Assembly (NCBI GenBank): GCA_039812685.1
Contig: JBDIBB010000017.1
Span: 1-46,761 of the forward strand
Direction: 5' to 3'
Origin: JBDIBB01 sp039812685
GTDB taxonomy: Bacteria > Acidobacteriota > Vicinamibacteria > Vicinamibacterales > JAFNAJ01
Length of the DNA stretch: 46,761 nucleotides
Shown: positions 17,179 through 24,630 of the stretch, one piece after another
Position numbering within the stretch: position 1 is the first letter of the stretch
How the letters are laid out: every line of letters starts with the position of its first letter
Made by a program: the position numbers and the translations under genes
Notes under the pieces: model-generated
Told to the model about the DNA's origin: nothing
The model's database searches: none
What the model saw: only the letters and a program-made list of their open reading frames with translations

Positions 17179-18152
17179 CCCACTTCCCGCCGGAGCCCCG
17201 CACCTACGACGTGCTTGCGATGGGCCGCAGCTGCATCGACCTCTACGCCCACGAGATGGGCGTGCCGATCACGGCCGTCAGGAGCTTCGACGCGTATGTC
17301 GGCGGCTGCCCCACGAACGTCAGCGTCGGCACCCGGCGGCTGGGCCTGCGCAGCGCGCTGCTCACCGCCGTGGGCGAAGACCAGGTGGGCGAGTTCGTGC
17401 TCGACTTCCTCAGGCGCGAGGGCGTCGAAACCCGCTTCATCGCCTGCAAGCCCGAACGGCGCACGAGCGCGGTCATCCTCACCATCCAGCCCCCCGATCG
17501 GTTTCCCCTCACCTACTACCGCGACAACTGCGCCGACACCGCGCTCACCGTCGACGACGCGGCCGCCGCGCCGGTGGCCGCCAGCCGGGTGCTCTTCCTG
17601 TCAGGCACCGGATTGAGCCGCGAACCGAGTCACACCGCCACGCTGTCTGCGGCCGAGACCGCCCGCCGGGCAGGAACTTCCGTGGTCGTCGATCTCGACT
17701 ATCGCGCCGACCAGTGGTCCGACGTGCGTACCTACGGCGCCGCCACGCGCGGCCTGCTCCAGTCGGCCGATCTCGCGATCGGCACCGAGGAGGAAGTGCG
17801 GGCGGCGGCTGGCGGGGTGGACGACACGGGGGCGGCCGTGGCGAGGATTCTGGACGCCGGCCCGCGGCACCTGGTGCTCAAGCGCGGCGAGCGGGGATCC
17901 ACCGTATTCGGCGCCGACGGTTCGAGGGCCGACGCCGCGTCCTTCCCGGTCTCGGTGGTGAACGTGCTGGGCGCGGGCGATGCCTTCGCCAGCGGCCTGC
18001 TCTTCGCCTGGCTCCGGGGCGACGACCTGCCTCGCGCCGCCCGCTTCGGCAACGCCACCGGCGCCATCGTCGTCACGCGCCACGCCTGCGCGAACGACAT
18101 GCCGACGCTCGCCGAAGTGGAGGCGTTCGTGGCGGAGCGTGGCGGCTGGTAG
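17175..18152 (+). CDS. iolC: 5-dehydro-2-deoxygluconokinase (stand-alone kinase form)
   Basis: A PfkB-family kinase of 325 residues that phosphorylates 2-deoxy-5-keto-gluconate at C6. IolC-typical phrases are VLAMGRSCIDLYAHE near the start, FDAYVGGCPTNVSVGTRRLGL, FPLTYYRDNCADTAL and DLDYRADQW. The catalytic GAGDAF motif is near residue 265. The chosen start is GTG at 17175, which overlaps the LacI stop (GTGA); a longer frame to 17136 would run inside the regulator's coding sequence. In many organisms IolC carries a fused DUF2090 domain at its C-terminus. Here that domain is absent and a separate DUF2090 gene is found at 5608-6462. Confidence 0.85.
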   Translation: MTHFPPEPRTYDVLAMGRSCIDLYAHEMGVPITAVRSFDAYVGGCPTNVSVGTRRLGLRSALLTAVGEDQVGEFVLDFLRREGVETRFIACKPERRTSAVILTIQPPDRFPLTYYRDNCADTALTVDDAAAAPVAASRVLFLSGTGLSREPSHTATLSAAETARRAGTSVVVDLDYRADQWSDVRTYGAATRGLLQSADLAIGTEEEVRAAAGGVDDTGAAVARILDAGPRHLVLKRGERGSTVFGADGSRADAASFPVSVVNVLGAGDAFASGLLFAWLRGDDLPRAARFGNATGAIVVTRHACANDMPTLAEVEAFVAERGGW

Positions 18153-18216
18153 GGGAGGGCTCCCTGCAGTCCTGAGTCTTGTGTTGGAGCCACGGCCCCT
18201 GGTCTCAGACCTCAGG

Positions 18217-18241
18217 CCCCAGGCCCCAGGCCCCAAGCCCC
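18217..18241. repeat. Four CCCC runs with three-base loops between iolC and the iolE-like gene
   Basis: CCCC at 18217, 18224, 18231 and 18238 are separated by AGG, AGG and AAG. On the minus strand this is a textbook G-quadruplex motif. It closely resembles the tract at 12379-12426, so the two are copies of one low-complexity repeat type, both in gaps between iol-locus genes. Confidence 0.75.
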
Positions 18242-18289
18242 AAGCCAATAGACGTCACCGAGGCCTGCGAAGCCTCCCGAGGAACCGAC

Positions 18290-19189
18290 ATGATCAAAGT
18301 GGCCAATGCCCCGTGTTCCTGGGGCGTGCTGGAGTTCGAGGGGCTGGGCGAGGCTGCGGGCTTCGCTCAGGTGCTGGACGAAATCGCCGCAACGGGTTAC
18401 GTGGGCACCGAACTGGGCGACTGGGGCTTCATGCCCACCGATCCGCCGGTGCTGGCGGCCGAGGTGGCAGGACGCGGGCTCGCGCTGGTCGGGGCGTTCG
18501 TGCCCGTGCGGCTGGCCGATCGCGCCGCGCACGTGCCCGGCATCGAACTGGCCGTGCGCACGGCGCGGTTGCTGGGGGCGGCCGGCAGCGGGCAGGCCGT
18601 CATCGTCCTGGCCGACGAGAACGGGGTGAATCCCTCCCGCACCGCGCATGCCGGGCGGATCGAACCGCGCGACTCGCTGGACGAACGCAGCTGGCGCGTC
18701 TTCGCCGAAGGCGCGGACCTGATCGCCAGGGCCGTGCGAGACGCGGCGGGCCTGAGAACGGTCTTCCACCCGCACTGCGCCGGGTTCGTCGAGACGCCAT
18801 GGGAGATCGACGCGCTGATGACACGCACGGATCCCTCGCTGCTGGGCCTGTGTTTCGATGGGGGGCACCTGGCCTACGGCGGCGGCGACCCGGTGGCGAT
18901 CCTGGAGAGATACCTGTCGCGCGTGTGGCACGTCCACTTCAAGGACTGCCATCCCGGCGTGGCGGCCGAGGCGCGCGCCAACGGCTGGGACTACTTCGCC
19001 GCCGTGCGCCGTGGCCTCTTCTGCGAACTCGGGCGGGGGAGCGTCGACTTCGCGGCGCTGACGGCGGCGCTGCGCCGGCACCGCTACGACGGGTGGATCG
19101 TGGTGGAGCAGGACGTCCTGCCCGGGATGGGCAGCCCGGCCGACAGCGCGCGGCGCAACCGCGACTACCTGCGGGCGCTGGGGCTGTAG
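18290..19189 (+). CDS. IolE-like inosose dehydratase / sugar-phosphate isomerase-epimerase family protein
   Basis: A 299-residue TIM-barrel protein of the xylose-isomerase-like superfamily. It starts MIKVANAPCSWGVLEFEG, the typical opening of the IolE family, and has GAFVPVRL, FHPHCAGFVETPWE, CFDGGHLAYGGGD, HVHFKDCHP and a final WIVVEQDVL. The Glu, Asp, His and Glu metal ligands expected of the fold are therefore visible. IolE dehydrates scyllo-inosose to diketo-inositol, the IolD substrate. The start at 18290 has GAGGA nine bases upstream. It follows iolC after 137 bases holding the C-rich repeat. Specificity inside this family is broad, so I leave the symbol blank, although the locus supports inosose dehydratase. 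Confidence 0.8.
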   Translation: MIKVANAPCSWGVLEFEGLGEAAGFAQVLDEIAATGYVGTELGDWGFMPTDPPVLAAEVAGRGLALVGAFVPVRLADRAAHVPGIELAVRTARLLGAAGSGQAVIVLADENGVNPSRTAHAGRIEPRDSLDERSWRVFAEGADLIARAVRDAAGLRTVFHPHCAGFVETPWEIDALMTRTDPSLLGLCFDGGHLAYGGGDPVAILERYLSRVWHVHFKDCHPGVAAEARANGWDYFAAVRRGLFCELGRGSVDFAALTAALRRHRYDGWIVVEQDVLPGMGSPADSARRNRDYLRALGL

Positions 19190-19220
19190 CCGCGGACCCC
19201 AGGCTCAGGCCGCGTCGCGA

Positions 19221-19907
19221 TCACAACCCGAGCCACGCCAGCGCCACCCACTCCTCGAGCTGCTTGCGGTAGGGTGCGACCAGGGCGCGATTGGCGGCCG
19301 GCACGTCGGCGCCGACTGTCTCGGTCTTGCCCGAGAGCGCGTCGTCGATCTTCCCGGCATCGCCGGACTTCGCGGCCTCGACGATGGCCGACAGGTGGAA
19401 CGAGGAGAGGGGAACGCCAGCCGCGGCGTAGACCTCGTCGCGAAGCCAGCGGTACTCCCCCAGCGACATGTTCTGCTGGTTGAGGGCCTCGACGTGGACC
19501 TTCTTCACGTCGAGGATGAGACCCGCGAGATCTTTCAGCGCGGCAAGCCCTTCGGTAATCGTCCGTACGTCACCGCCGGCACGGCTCTTCGTCTGCAGCT
19601 GCTCGTAGCGAGCCTTGATCTGATCGAAGCGCGTGCCGAGGCTGGTGTGCATCTGCCGCTCGACCGCGACGTAGCGCTCCAGCTGCGCCCTGGTGAAGGT
19701 GCCGTCGGCCGGAGGCGTGAAGCCCGACTGGTTGCTCACCTGGCGATCCAGGTCGGCTGCCTTGCCAAGCTCCGCGAACGAGCCGACGTACTGCTCGGCC
19801 TGCGTGTAGAGCTGGCGTCCCTTGTTGTAGACCCAGTAGGCCGCGAAGCCGCCAGCCACGGCGGCCAGCAGCAGGGCGATGCCGCAGCCAATCGCGAGCT
19901 TCTTCAT
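19221..19907 (-). CDS. Unrecognised membrane-anchored, helix-rich protein
   Basis: I do not recognise this 228-residue protein. It begins MKKLAIGCGIALLLAAVAG, a single N-terminal hydrophobic segment that should anchor it in the inner membrane or serve as an uncleaved signal. No proper lipobox is present. The rest is hydrophilic and predicted largely alpha-helical, with coiled-coil-like stretches around TRAQLERYVAVERQM and IKARYEQLQTK. The ATG at 19907 is preferred over a GTG at 19979 because it places the hydrophobic segment at the very N-terminus. It converges with the iolE-like gene 31 bases away and has no functional partner nearby. Confidence 0.6.
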   Translation of the reverse strand: MKKLAIGCGIALLLAAVAGGFAAYWVYNKGRQLYTQAEQYVGSFAELGKAADLDRQVSNQSGFTPPADGTFTRAQLERYVAVERQMHTSLGTRFDQIKARYEQLQTKSRAGGDVRTITEGLAALKDLAGLILDVKKVHVEALNQQNMSLGEYRWLRDEVYAAAGVPLSSFHLSAIVEAAKSGDAGKIDDALSGKTETVGADVPAANRALVAPYRKQLEEWVALAWLGL

Positions 19908-20035
19908 GGAGCTTGAAGTGTACTGCAGGTCTTGCGTTCCGCGATCGGGGAAATCAGGGCGCCTCCATGGCCCAGGCACAGCCGCGGATCTTCAGGTCCG
20001 CGAGCGACCGGTGACGGGGGGCGGCATCGGAAGGG

Positions 20036-20049
20036 CCCGGGCGCCCGGG
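20036..20049. repeat. Perfect 14-base GC palindrome just after the HDOD gene
   Basis: CCCGGGCGCCCGGG lies directly beyond the HDOD stop. A second small hairpin, CGCGGA/TCCGCG, follows near 19984-20001. Without a T-tract these may be weak or factor-dependent terminator structures. Confidence 0.35.
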
Positions 20050-20051
20050 GC

Positions 20052-20924
20052 TCACCCCGTCAGGGGGAGCGGCTGGGTGGCGACGGCGTAGCGGCTCATC
20101 ACCTCGTCGAGGCGGCGCGTGACGTGGTTGCAGAGTCGCTCGAGGAACGCGCCCGACAGGCCGAGGCGCTCCACCGAGGACGGCATCGGCGTCACGTCGG
20201 GTGGCAACTGGTCTTCGGGCCGCCCCGCCGCGAGGCGCGCGGCGATGTTGGCGATGTGCACCACGTCGCAGAGGACGTCGTTGGCCTTGTCGGGCGTGTG
20301 ATGGTGCGCAACCGCCTCGGCGAGCCGATCCGGCAGGTTCCAGTGGCGGCAAATCAGCCCGCCGAGTTGTCCGTGGTGCACGCCCAGCACGTCCACCTCG
20401 GCCTGCATCGCCGTGCGGTCGCCCTCGGCGCGCGCCGCGGCCAGCGCCGTCAGCGTCTCGCCGTCCATGAAGCGGGCGAGCACCAGCTTGCCGACGTCGT
20501 GCAGCAACGCCGCCGTCACGGCCTCCGCGGGGATGGGGTTGGGTGCCATCGCCATGATGACTTCGGCCGCCAGCGAGGTGGCGACCGAATGGCGCCAGAG
20601 TTCGCCTTCCGCCAGACCGTAGGCGGGCAGCGCCCGCCTGAGCTGTGGTCCGATGCAGCAGGCCATGGCGAACGACAGCACGGGGCCGACGCCCACCCGG
20701 ATGATGGCGTCCTTCACGGTGCCGATCGGGACCAGCGCGGCACTGGCGGCGGAGTTCGCCACCTGGAGCAGCCGTCCGGTCAGCGCCTGATCGAGTGAAA
20801 TCACCTGCTCGACTTCGCTGAAGGCCCAGTGGTCCCTGGCCACGATGGCCACCAGCCGGGACACGCTCGCGGGTACGGGATCGAGCGTCTCGGCGGTGCG
20901 GACCAGCAGTGTGTAGTCGAGCAT
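20052..20924 (-). CDS. HDOD-domain signalling protein
   Basis: A 290-residue protein consisting mainly of an HDOD domain, the divergent relative of HD phosphohydrolases used in bacterial signalling and regulation. Visible parts are LDPVPASVSRLVAIV, ISLDQALTGRLLQVANSA, the HSVATSLAAEVI helix, ALLHDVGKLV (the HD-like motif), and AVAHHHTPDKAND. The ATG at 20924 is chosen; the frame runs open upstream but only through Arg/Ala-rich sequence. HDOD proteins generally lack enzyme activity and act in cell-cycle, motility or stress signalling. No partner gene is adjacent. Confidence 0.82.
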   Translation of the reverse strand: MLDYTLLVRTAETLDPVPASVSRLVAIVARDHWAFSEVEQVISLDQALTGRLLQVANSAASAALVPIGTVKDAIIRVGVGPVLSFAMACCIGPQLRRALPAYGLAEGELWRHSVATSLAAEVIMAMAPNPIPAEAVTAALLHDVGKLVLARFMDGETLTALAAARAEGDRTAMQAEVDVLGVHHGQLGGLICRHWNLPDRLAEAVAHHHTPDKANDVLCDVVHIANIAARLAAGRPEDQLPPDVTPMPSSVERLGLSGAFLERLCNHVTRRLDEVMSRYAVATQPLPLTG

Positions 20925-20974
20925 GCGGTGGGCCTGCCACTCGATGTATCGGACGGCACGTGCCCGGGCTTGAG

Positions 20975-21005
20975 GGGGCGGCCCGAAAAACCCGCAGGCC
21001 GCCCC
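20975..21005 (-). terminator. Second hairpin of a tandem terminator after ilvC
   Basis: GGGGCGGCC (20975-20983) pairs with GGCCGCCCC (20997-21005). Read on the minus strand, the loop holds TTTTT, which would also serve as a U-tract for the preceding hairpin. Confidence 0.6.
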
Positions 21006-21006
21006 A

Positions 21007-21031
21007 CCGGCCGTGCGACTGGCACGGCCGG
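21007..21031 (-). terminator. First hairpin of a tandem terminator after ilvC
   Basis: CCGGCCGTGC pairs perfectly with GCACGGCCGG around a five-base loop, 55 bases beyond the ilvC stop. Together with the hairpin at 20975-21005 it marks the end of the ilv gene series. Confidence 0.65.
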
Positions 21032-21086
21032 AGGCGCGACGGCTTGCCCCGCCGGTCGGATGCGGCGCCACCGGCGCCACGGGCGG

Positions 21087-22133
21087 CTAGCGGGTGCCTG
21101 TGGGCTGCGCCGAACGCGCGCCGGCGTCGGCCGGCACGGTGGCGGCCTGCAGGAACGGCATCATCGCACGCAACCTCGCGCCGACCTGTTCGATCTGGTG
21201 CTGCCGCTCACGGGCCCGGACGGCTTCGAACGTGGGTCGTCCGGCCAGGTTCTCCTCGATCCAGCCCCGGGCGTAGGTCCCGTCCTGGATGTCGCCGAGG
21301 ATCGCGCGCAGCGTCTGGCGGGTCTGGTCGGTGACGATGCGCGGCCCCGCCGTGTAGTCCCCATGCTCGGCGGTGTCGCTGATCGAGTAGCGCATGTAGC
21401 TGAGGCCGCCCCGGTAGATGAGGTCGACGATCAGCTTCAGCTCGTGAAGGCACTCGAAGTAGGCCACCTCGGGCTGGTAGCCCGCTTCGACCAGCGTCTC
21501 GAAGCTCGCCTTGATCAGGGCCGAGACCCCGCCGCACAGCACCGCCTGCTCGCCGAACAGGTCGGTTTCGGTCTCCTCGGCGAACGTCGTCTCGATGACC
21601 CCGGCGCGCGTGACGCCGATCCCCTTCGCGTAGGACAGGGCGAGGGCGTGCGCCTGGCCGGTGGCATCCTGGTGCACGGCGAGCAGGCCCGGCGTGCCGC
21701 CGCCCTCGACGAACACCTCGCGCACGCGGTGTCCCGGCGACTTGGGCGCGACCATCGTCACGTCCACGCCGGCGGGCGGGCTGATCGTGCCGTACCGGAT
21801 GTTGAAGCCGTGGGCGAACATCAGCATCTTGCCCGGCGCCAGCGCGGGCGAGATGGCGTCGCGGTAGATCGCGGGCTGATCGGTGTCGGGGGCGAGCACC
21901 ATGATCACGTCGGCCCATGCGGCGGCCTCGGCCACCGTCGCCGTGTCGAGGCCATCGGCCCGGGCTCGCGCCTCCGAGCCGCTGCCGGGGCGCACGCCCG
22001 CCTTCACGGTCACGCCCGAGTCCTTCAGGTTCAACGCGTGCGCGTGACCCTGCGATCCGTAGCCGACCACGGCCACCTTCTTCGCCGTGATCAAGGAAAG
22101 GTCCGCGTCGTCGTCGTAGTACATCTTCGCCAT
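21087..22133 (-). CDS. ilvC: Ketol-acid reductoisomerase (class I)
   Basis: IlvC isomerises and reduces acetolactate or acetohydroxybutyrate in valine, leucine and isoleucine synthesis. The 348-residue length fits the short class I form. The Rossmann motif GYGSQGHAHALNLKDSG is near residue 24, with the Arg and Ser residues of RPGSGSE typical of NADPH use. Metal and substrate residues are visible in APKSPGHRVRE and ETDLFGEQAVLCGG. The ATG at 22133 has AAGGAG six bases upstream. It follows ilvH after 101 bases and is the last gene of the ilv series, ending at the tandem hairpins. Confidence 0.96.
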   Translation of the reverse strand: MAKMYYDDDADLSLITAKKVAVVGYGSQGHAHALNLKDSGVTVKAGVRPGSGSEARARADGLDTATVAEAAAWADVIMVLAPDTDQPAIYRDAISPALAPGKMLMFAHGFNIRYGTISPPAGVDVTMVAPKSPGHRVREVFVEGGGTPGLLAVHQDATGQAHALALSYAKGIGVTRAGVIETTFAEETETDLFGEQAVLCGGVSALIKASFETLVEAGYQPEVAYFECLHELKLIVDLIYRGGLSYMRYSISDTAEHGDYTAGPRIVTDQTRQTLRAILGDIQDGTYARGWIEENLAGRPTFEAVRARERQHQIEQVGARLRAMMPFLQAATVPADAGARSAQPTGTR

Positions 22134-22234
22134 CTCGACTCCTTGACGGGGCCGGGCCGGGGCCCGGGTGTCCCGTTCTCCCGTCCGGCGCGCCGTCGTC
22201 ACGTCGGGCCGTCGCGGGGCCCGACCATTCCGTC

Positions 22235-22780
22235 CTACACGCTGTCAGCCGTACCGGGCTGCTCGGCCGCCGCGGTGGCCGAGCCGTTGCGCTTGCCGGC
22301 GGGCGTCTCGAGGCCGCGCGTCATCGAGAGCCGGCCCGTGCGCCCCATCTCGAGGACGCCGTGAGGCCGCAGCGTCTCGAGGAAGCCGTCGATCTTGTCC
22401 TCGGTGCCGGTGATCTCGACCACCAGCGTCGCCGGCGCCACGTCGACGACGCGGGCGCGGAACACCTCGACGAGCTGCATCACCTGGGCGCGCGTGTCCG
22501 GCGTGGCGGCCACGCGGATGAGCGCCAGATCGCGGTGGACGGCGGGCCGGTCGGTGATGTTGTCCACCCGCAGTACGTTCACGAGCTTGTAGAGGTGCGC
22601 CTCGAGCCGGCGCGCGGCGTCGGCGTCGGCGTCGCACACGATGGTCATGCGCGAGACGCCGGGCTGATCGCTGTGGCCCACGGTGAGCGACTCGATGTTG
22701 TAGGTACGGCGCCGGAACACCTCGGCCACGCGCGTGAGCACGCCGGGACGGTCTTCCACCAGAACGACGAAGGCGGTCAT
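22235..22780 (-). CDS. ilvH: Acetolactate synthase small (regulatory) subunit
   Basis: A 181-residue regulatory subunit. The N-terminal ACT domain begins TAFVVLVEDRPGVLTRVAEVFRRR and includes the conserved NIESLTVG and SRMTIV stretches, which form the valine-binding site in this family. The C-terminal ACT-like half is present, followed by a Ser/Ala-rich tail. It overlaps ilvB by four bases (22777-22780), giving coupled translation of the two subunits. Valine feedback inhibition is expected from the family. Confidence 0.95.
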   Translation of the reverse strand: MTAFVVLVEDRPGVLTRVAEVFRRRTYNIESLTVGHSDQPGVSRMTIVCDADADAARRLEAHLYKLVNVLRVDNITDRPAVHRDLALIRVAATPDTRAQVMQLVEVFRARVVDVAPATLVVEITGTEDKIDGFLETLRPHGVLEMGRTGRLSMTRGLETPAGKRNGSATAAAEQPGTADSV

Positions 22781-24483
22781 GCGTCAGCTCCTGTCTCGAC
22801 GATCGGGCTCGGCCGCCGGATCATGTCGGCGAGGTCGTTGCCGGCGGGCACCATCGGGTAGACCGTGTCTTCCTGCTCGACGCGGAAGTCGATCAGGCTC
22901 GGGCCCCGGTGGGCGCGCGCCGCCTGCACGGCCCCGGCCACCTCGCGCCGGTGCTCGACACGCTGCGCGTGGATGCCGTAAGCCGCGGCAATCTGCACGA
23001 AGTCGGGGTTCAGCAGCGGCGTGGCCGCGTAGCGGCGTTCGTAGAAGAACTCCTGCCACTGGCGGACCATGCCGAGGAACCCGTTGTTGATGATGGCGAT
23101 GTTGATGTCGAGCCGTTCCTGCACCGCGGTGGCGAGTTCGGGCATCGTCATCTGGAAGCCGCCGTCACCGGCCACGACCCACACTTCGGCGTCGGGTCGC
23201 GCCATCTTCGCGCCGATCGCGGCCGGCAGCGCGAAGCCCATCGTGCCGAGGCCGCCCGAGGTGATGAGCGAGCGCGGCGTGTCGTGGTGGTAGTACTGCG
23301 CCTCCCAGATCTGGTGCTGCCCGACGTCGGTCACCACCACGGCGCCGCCCCTGGTCTCGCGCCACAGGTCGTGGATCACGTGCGCGGCGTACAGGTGCCC
23401 GCTGTCGGGCATGTTCTTGATGTCGCGCACGGCGGCATCGCCCTTCAGCGCGTCGATGTGCATCAGCCACTCGCGGCGGTCGCACGCCTCGACGCGCGGC
23501 AGCAGGCCGTCGAGCGTCTGGCGGAGATCGCCGATCAACGCCACGTCCACCCGGATGTTCTTGTTGATCTCCGACGGGTCGATCTCCACGTGCACCTTCT
23601 TCGCCTTCGGGGCGTAGGTTTTCACGTTGCCCGTCACGCGATCGTCGAAGCGCATGCCGAAGGCGAGCAGCAGGTCGGCCTGCTGGATGGCGGTGTTCAC
23701 CCATTCCTCGCCGTGCATGCCCATCAGGCCGAGGTTCAGCGGATGGCTGGCCGGGATGCCGCCGAGGCCGAGCAGGGTCATCGCGATCGGCACCTGCGCG
23801 CGCTCGGCGAGTTCGAGGACGGTGCGGGTGGCGCCGGAGGCGATCACGCCCTGCCCGGCGAGGATGACCGGCTGCTTCGCCGTGTGGAGCAGGTCCAGCG
23901 CCTGGTTCACGCTGTCGGGATCGGGCTCGCGCCTGGGCCGGTAGCCAGCCAGCTTCGGCTCGGCGGGCCACACGAACTCGCACCTGGCCTGCTGGGCGTC
24001 CTTGGTGATGTCGACCAGGACCGGGCCCGGGCGGCCAGACCGCGCGAGGTAGAACGCCTCCCTGATCGTCTGCGCGATGTCCTCGGCGCGCGTCACCAGG
24101 TAGTTGTGCTTGGTGATCGGCAGCGTGATCCCGGTGATGTCGGTTTCCTGGAAGGCGTCGGATCCGATCAGCCGGCTGCCGACCTGACCGGTGATGCAGA
24201 CGATGGGCGAGGAATCCATCATCGCGGTGGCGATGCCGGTGACCATGTTCGTGGCGCCGGGGCCCGAGGTGGACACGGCCACGCCGACGCGATTGCCCGC
24301 CCGCGCGTAGCCGTCGGCCATGTGCGAGGCGCCCTGCTCGTGGCGCACCAGCACGTGGCGGATCGGGAAGTCGAGCATGACGTCGTAGGCCGGGAGGATG
24401 GCGCCGCCCGGGTAGCCGAAGACGCAGTCGACGCCCTCGCGGACGAGAGACTCCCAGAGGATGTGAGCGCCGGTCTTGATCAT
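22777..24483 (-). CDS. ilvB: Acetolactate synthase large (catalytic) subunit
   Basis: A ThDP- and FAD-dependent enzyme of 568 residues that condenses pyruvate with pyruvate or 2-ketobutyrate. The catalytic Glu lies in VLVRHEQGASHMADGYARA. The FAD/quinone-binding middle domain includes FGMRFDDRVTGN, and the ThDP motif GDGGFQMTMPEL is followed by NNGFLGMVRQWQ. The latter phrase is typical of true acetohydroxyacid synthases and separates it from the related iolD at 6.5 kb. AGGA lies eight bases before the ATG, just after a short hairpin with GCCGCT/AGCGGC arms. Confidence 0.96.
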   Translation of the reverse strand: MIKTGAHILWESLVREGVDCVFGYPGGAILPAYDVMLDFPIRHVLVRHEQGASHMADGYARAGNRVGVAVSTSGPGATNMVTGIATAMMDSSPIVCITGQVGSRLIGSDAFQETDITGITLPITKHNYLVTRAEDIAQTIREAFYLARSGRPGPVLVDITKDAQQARCEFVWPAEPKLAGYRPRREPDPDSVNQALDLLHTAKQPVILAGQGVIASGATRTVLELAERAQVPIAMTLLGLGGIPASHPLNLGLMGMHGEEWVNTAIQQADLLLAFGMRFDDRVTGNVKTYAPKAKKVHVEIDPSEINKNIRVDVALIGDLRQTLDGLLPRVEACDRREWLMHIDALKGDAAVRDIKNMPDSGHLYAAHVIHDLWRETRGGAVVVTDVGQHQIWEAQYYHHDTPRSLITSGGLGTMGFALPAAIGAKMARPDAEVWVVAGDGGFQMTMPELATAVQERLDINIAIINNGFLGMVRQWQEFFYERRYAATPLLNPDFVQIAAAYGIHAQRVEHRREVAGAVQAARAHRGPSLIDFRVEQEDTVYPMVPAGNDLADMIRRPSPIVETGADA

Positions 24484-24594
24484 GGTGCGGTCCTGCCGCT
24501 TCGTTCGAGCGGCTCTTCACTCCGACGGTTGTGCGCCGCCCGCGACCGCGGCGGCCAGAGGAAGGCGGGTCCAGGCGACCTGCCCCCCGGGAAC

Positions 24595-24625
24595 ACGGGG
24601 ACCGGTCGCGTTGTCGGGTCCCCGT
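24595..24625 (-). terminator. Hairpin between ilvD and ilvB
   Basis: ACGGGGACC (24595-24603) pairs perfectly with GGTCCCCGT (24617-24625) around a 13-base loop. It lies six bases after the ilvD stop and 112 bases before ilvB. No T-tract follows, so it may be a partial terminator or an mRNA-processing boundary that sets different ilvD and ilvBHC levels. Confidence 0.5.
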
Positions 24626-24630
24626 TCGGC

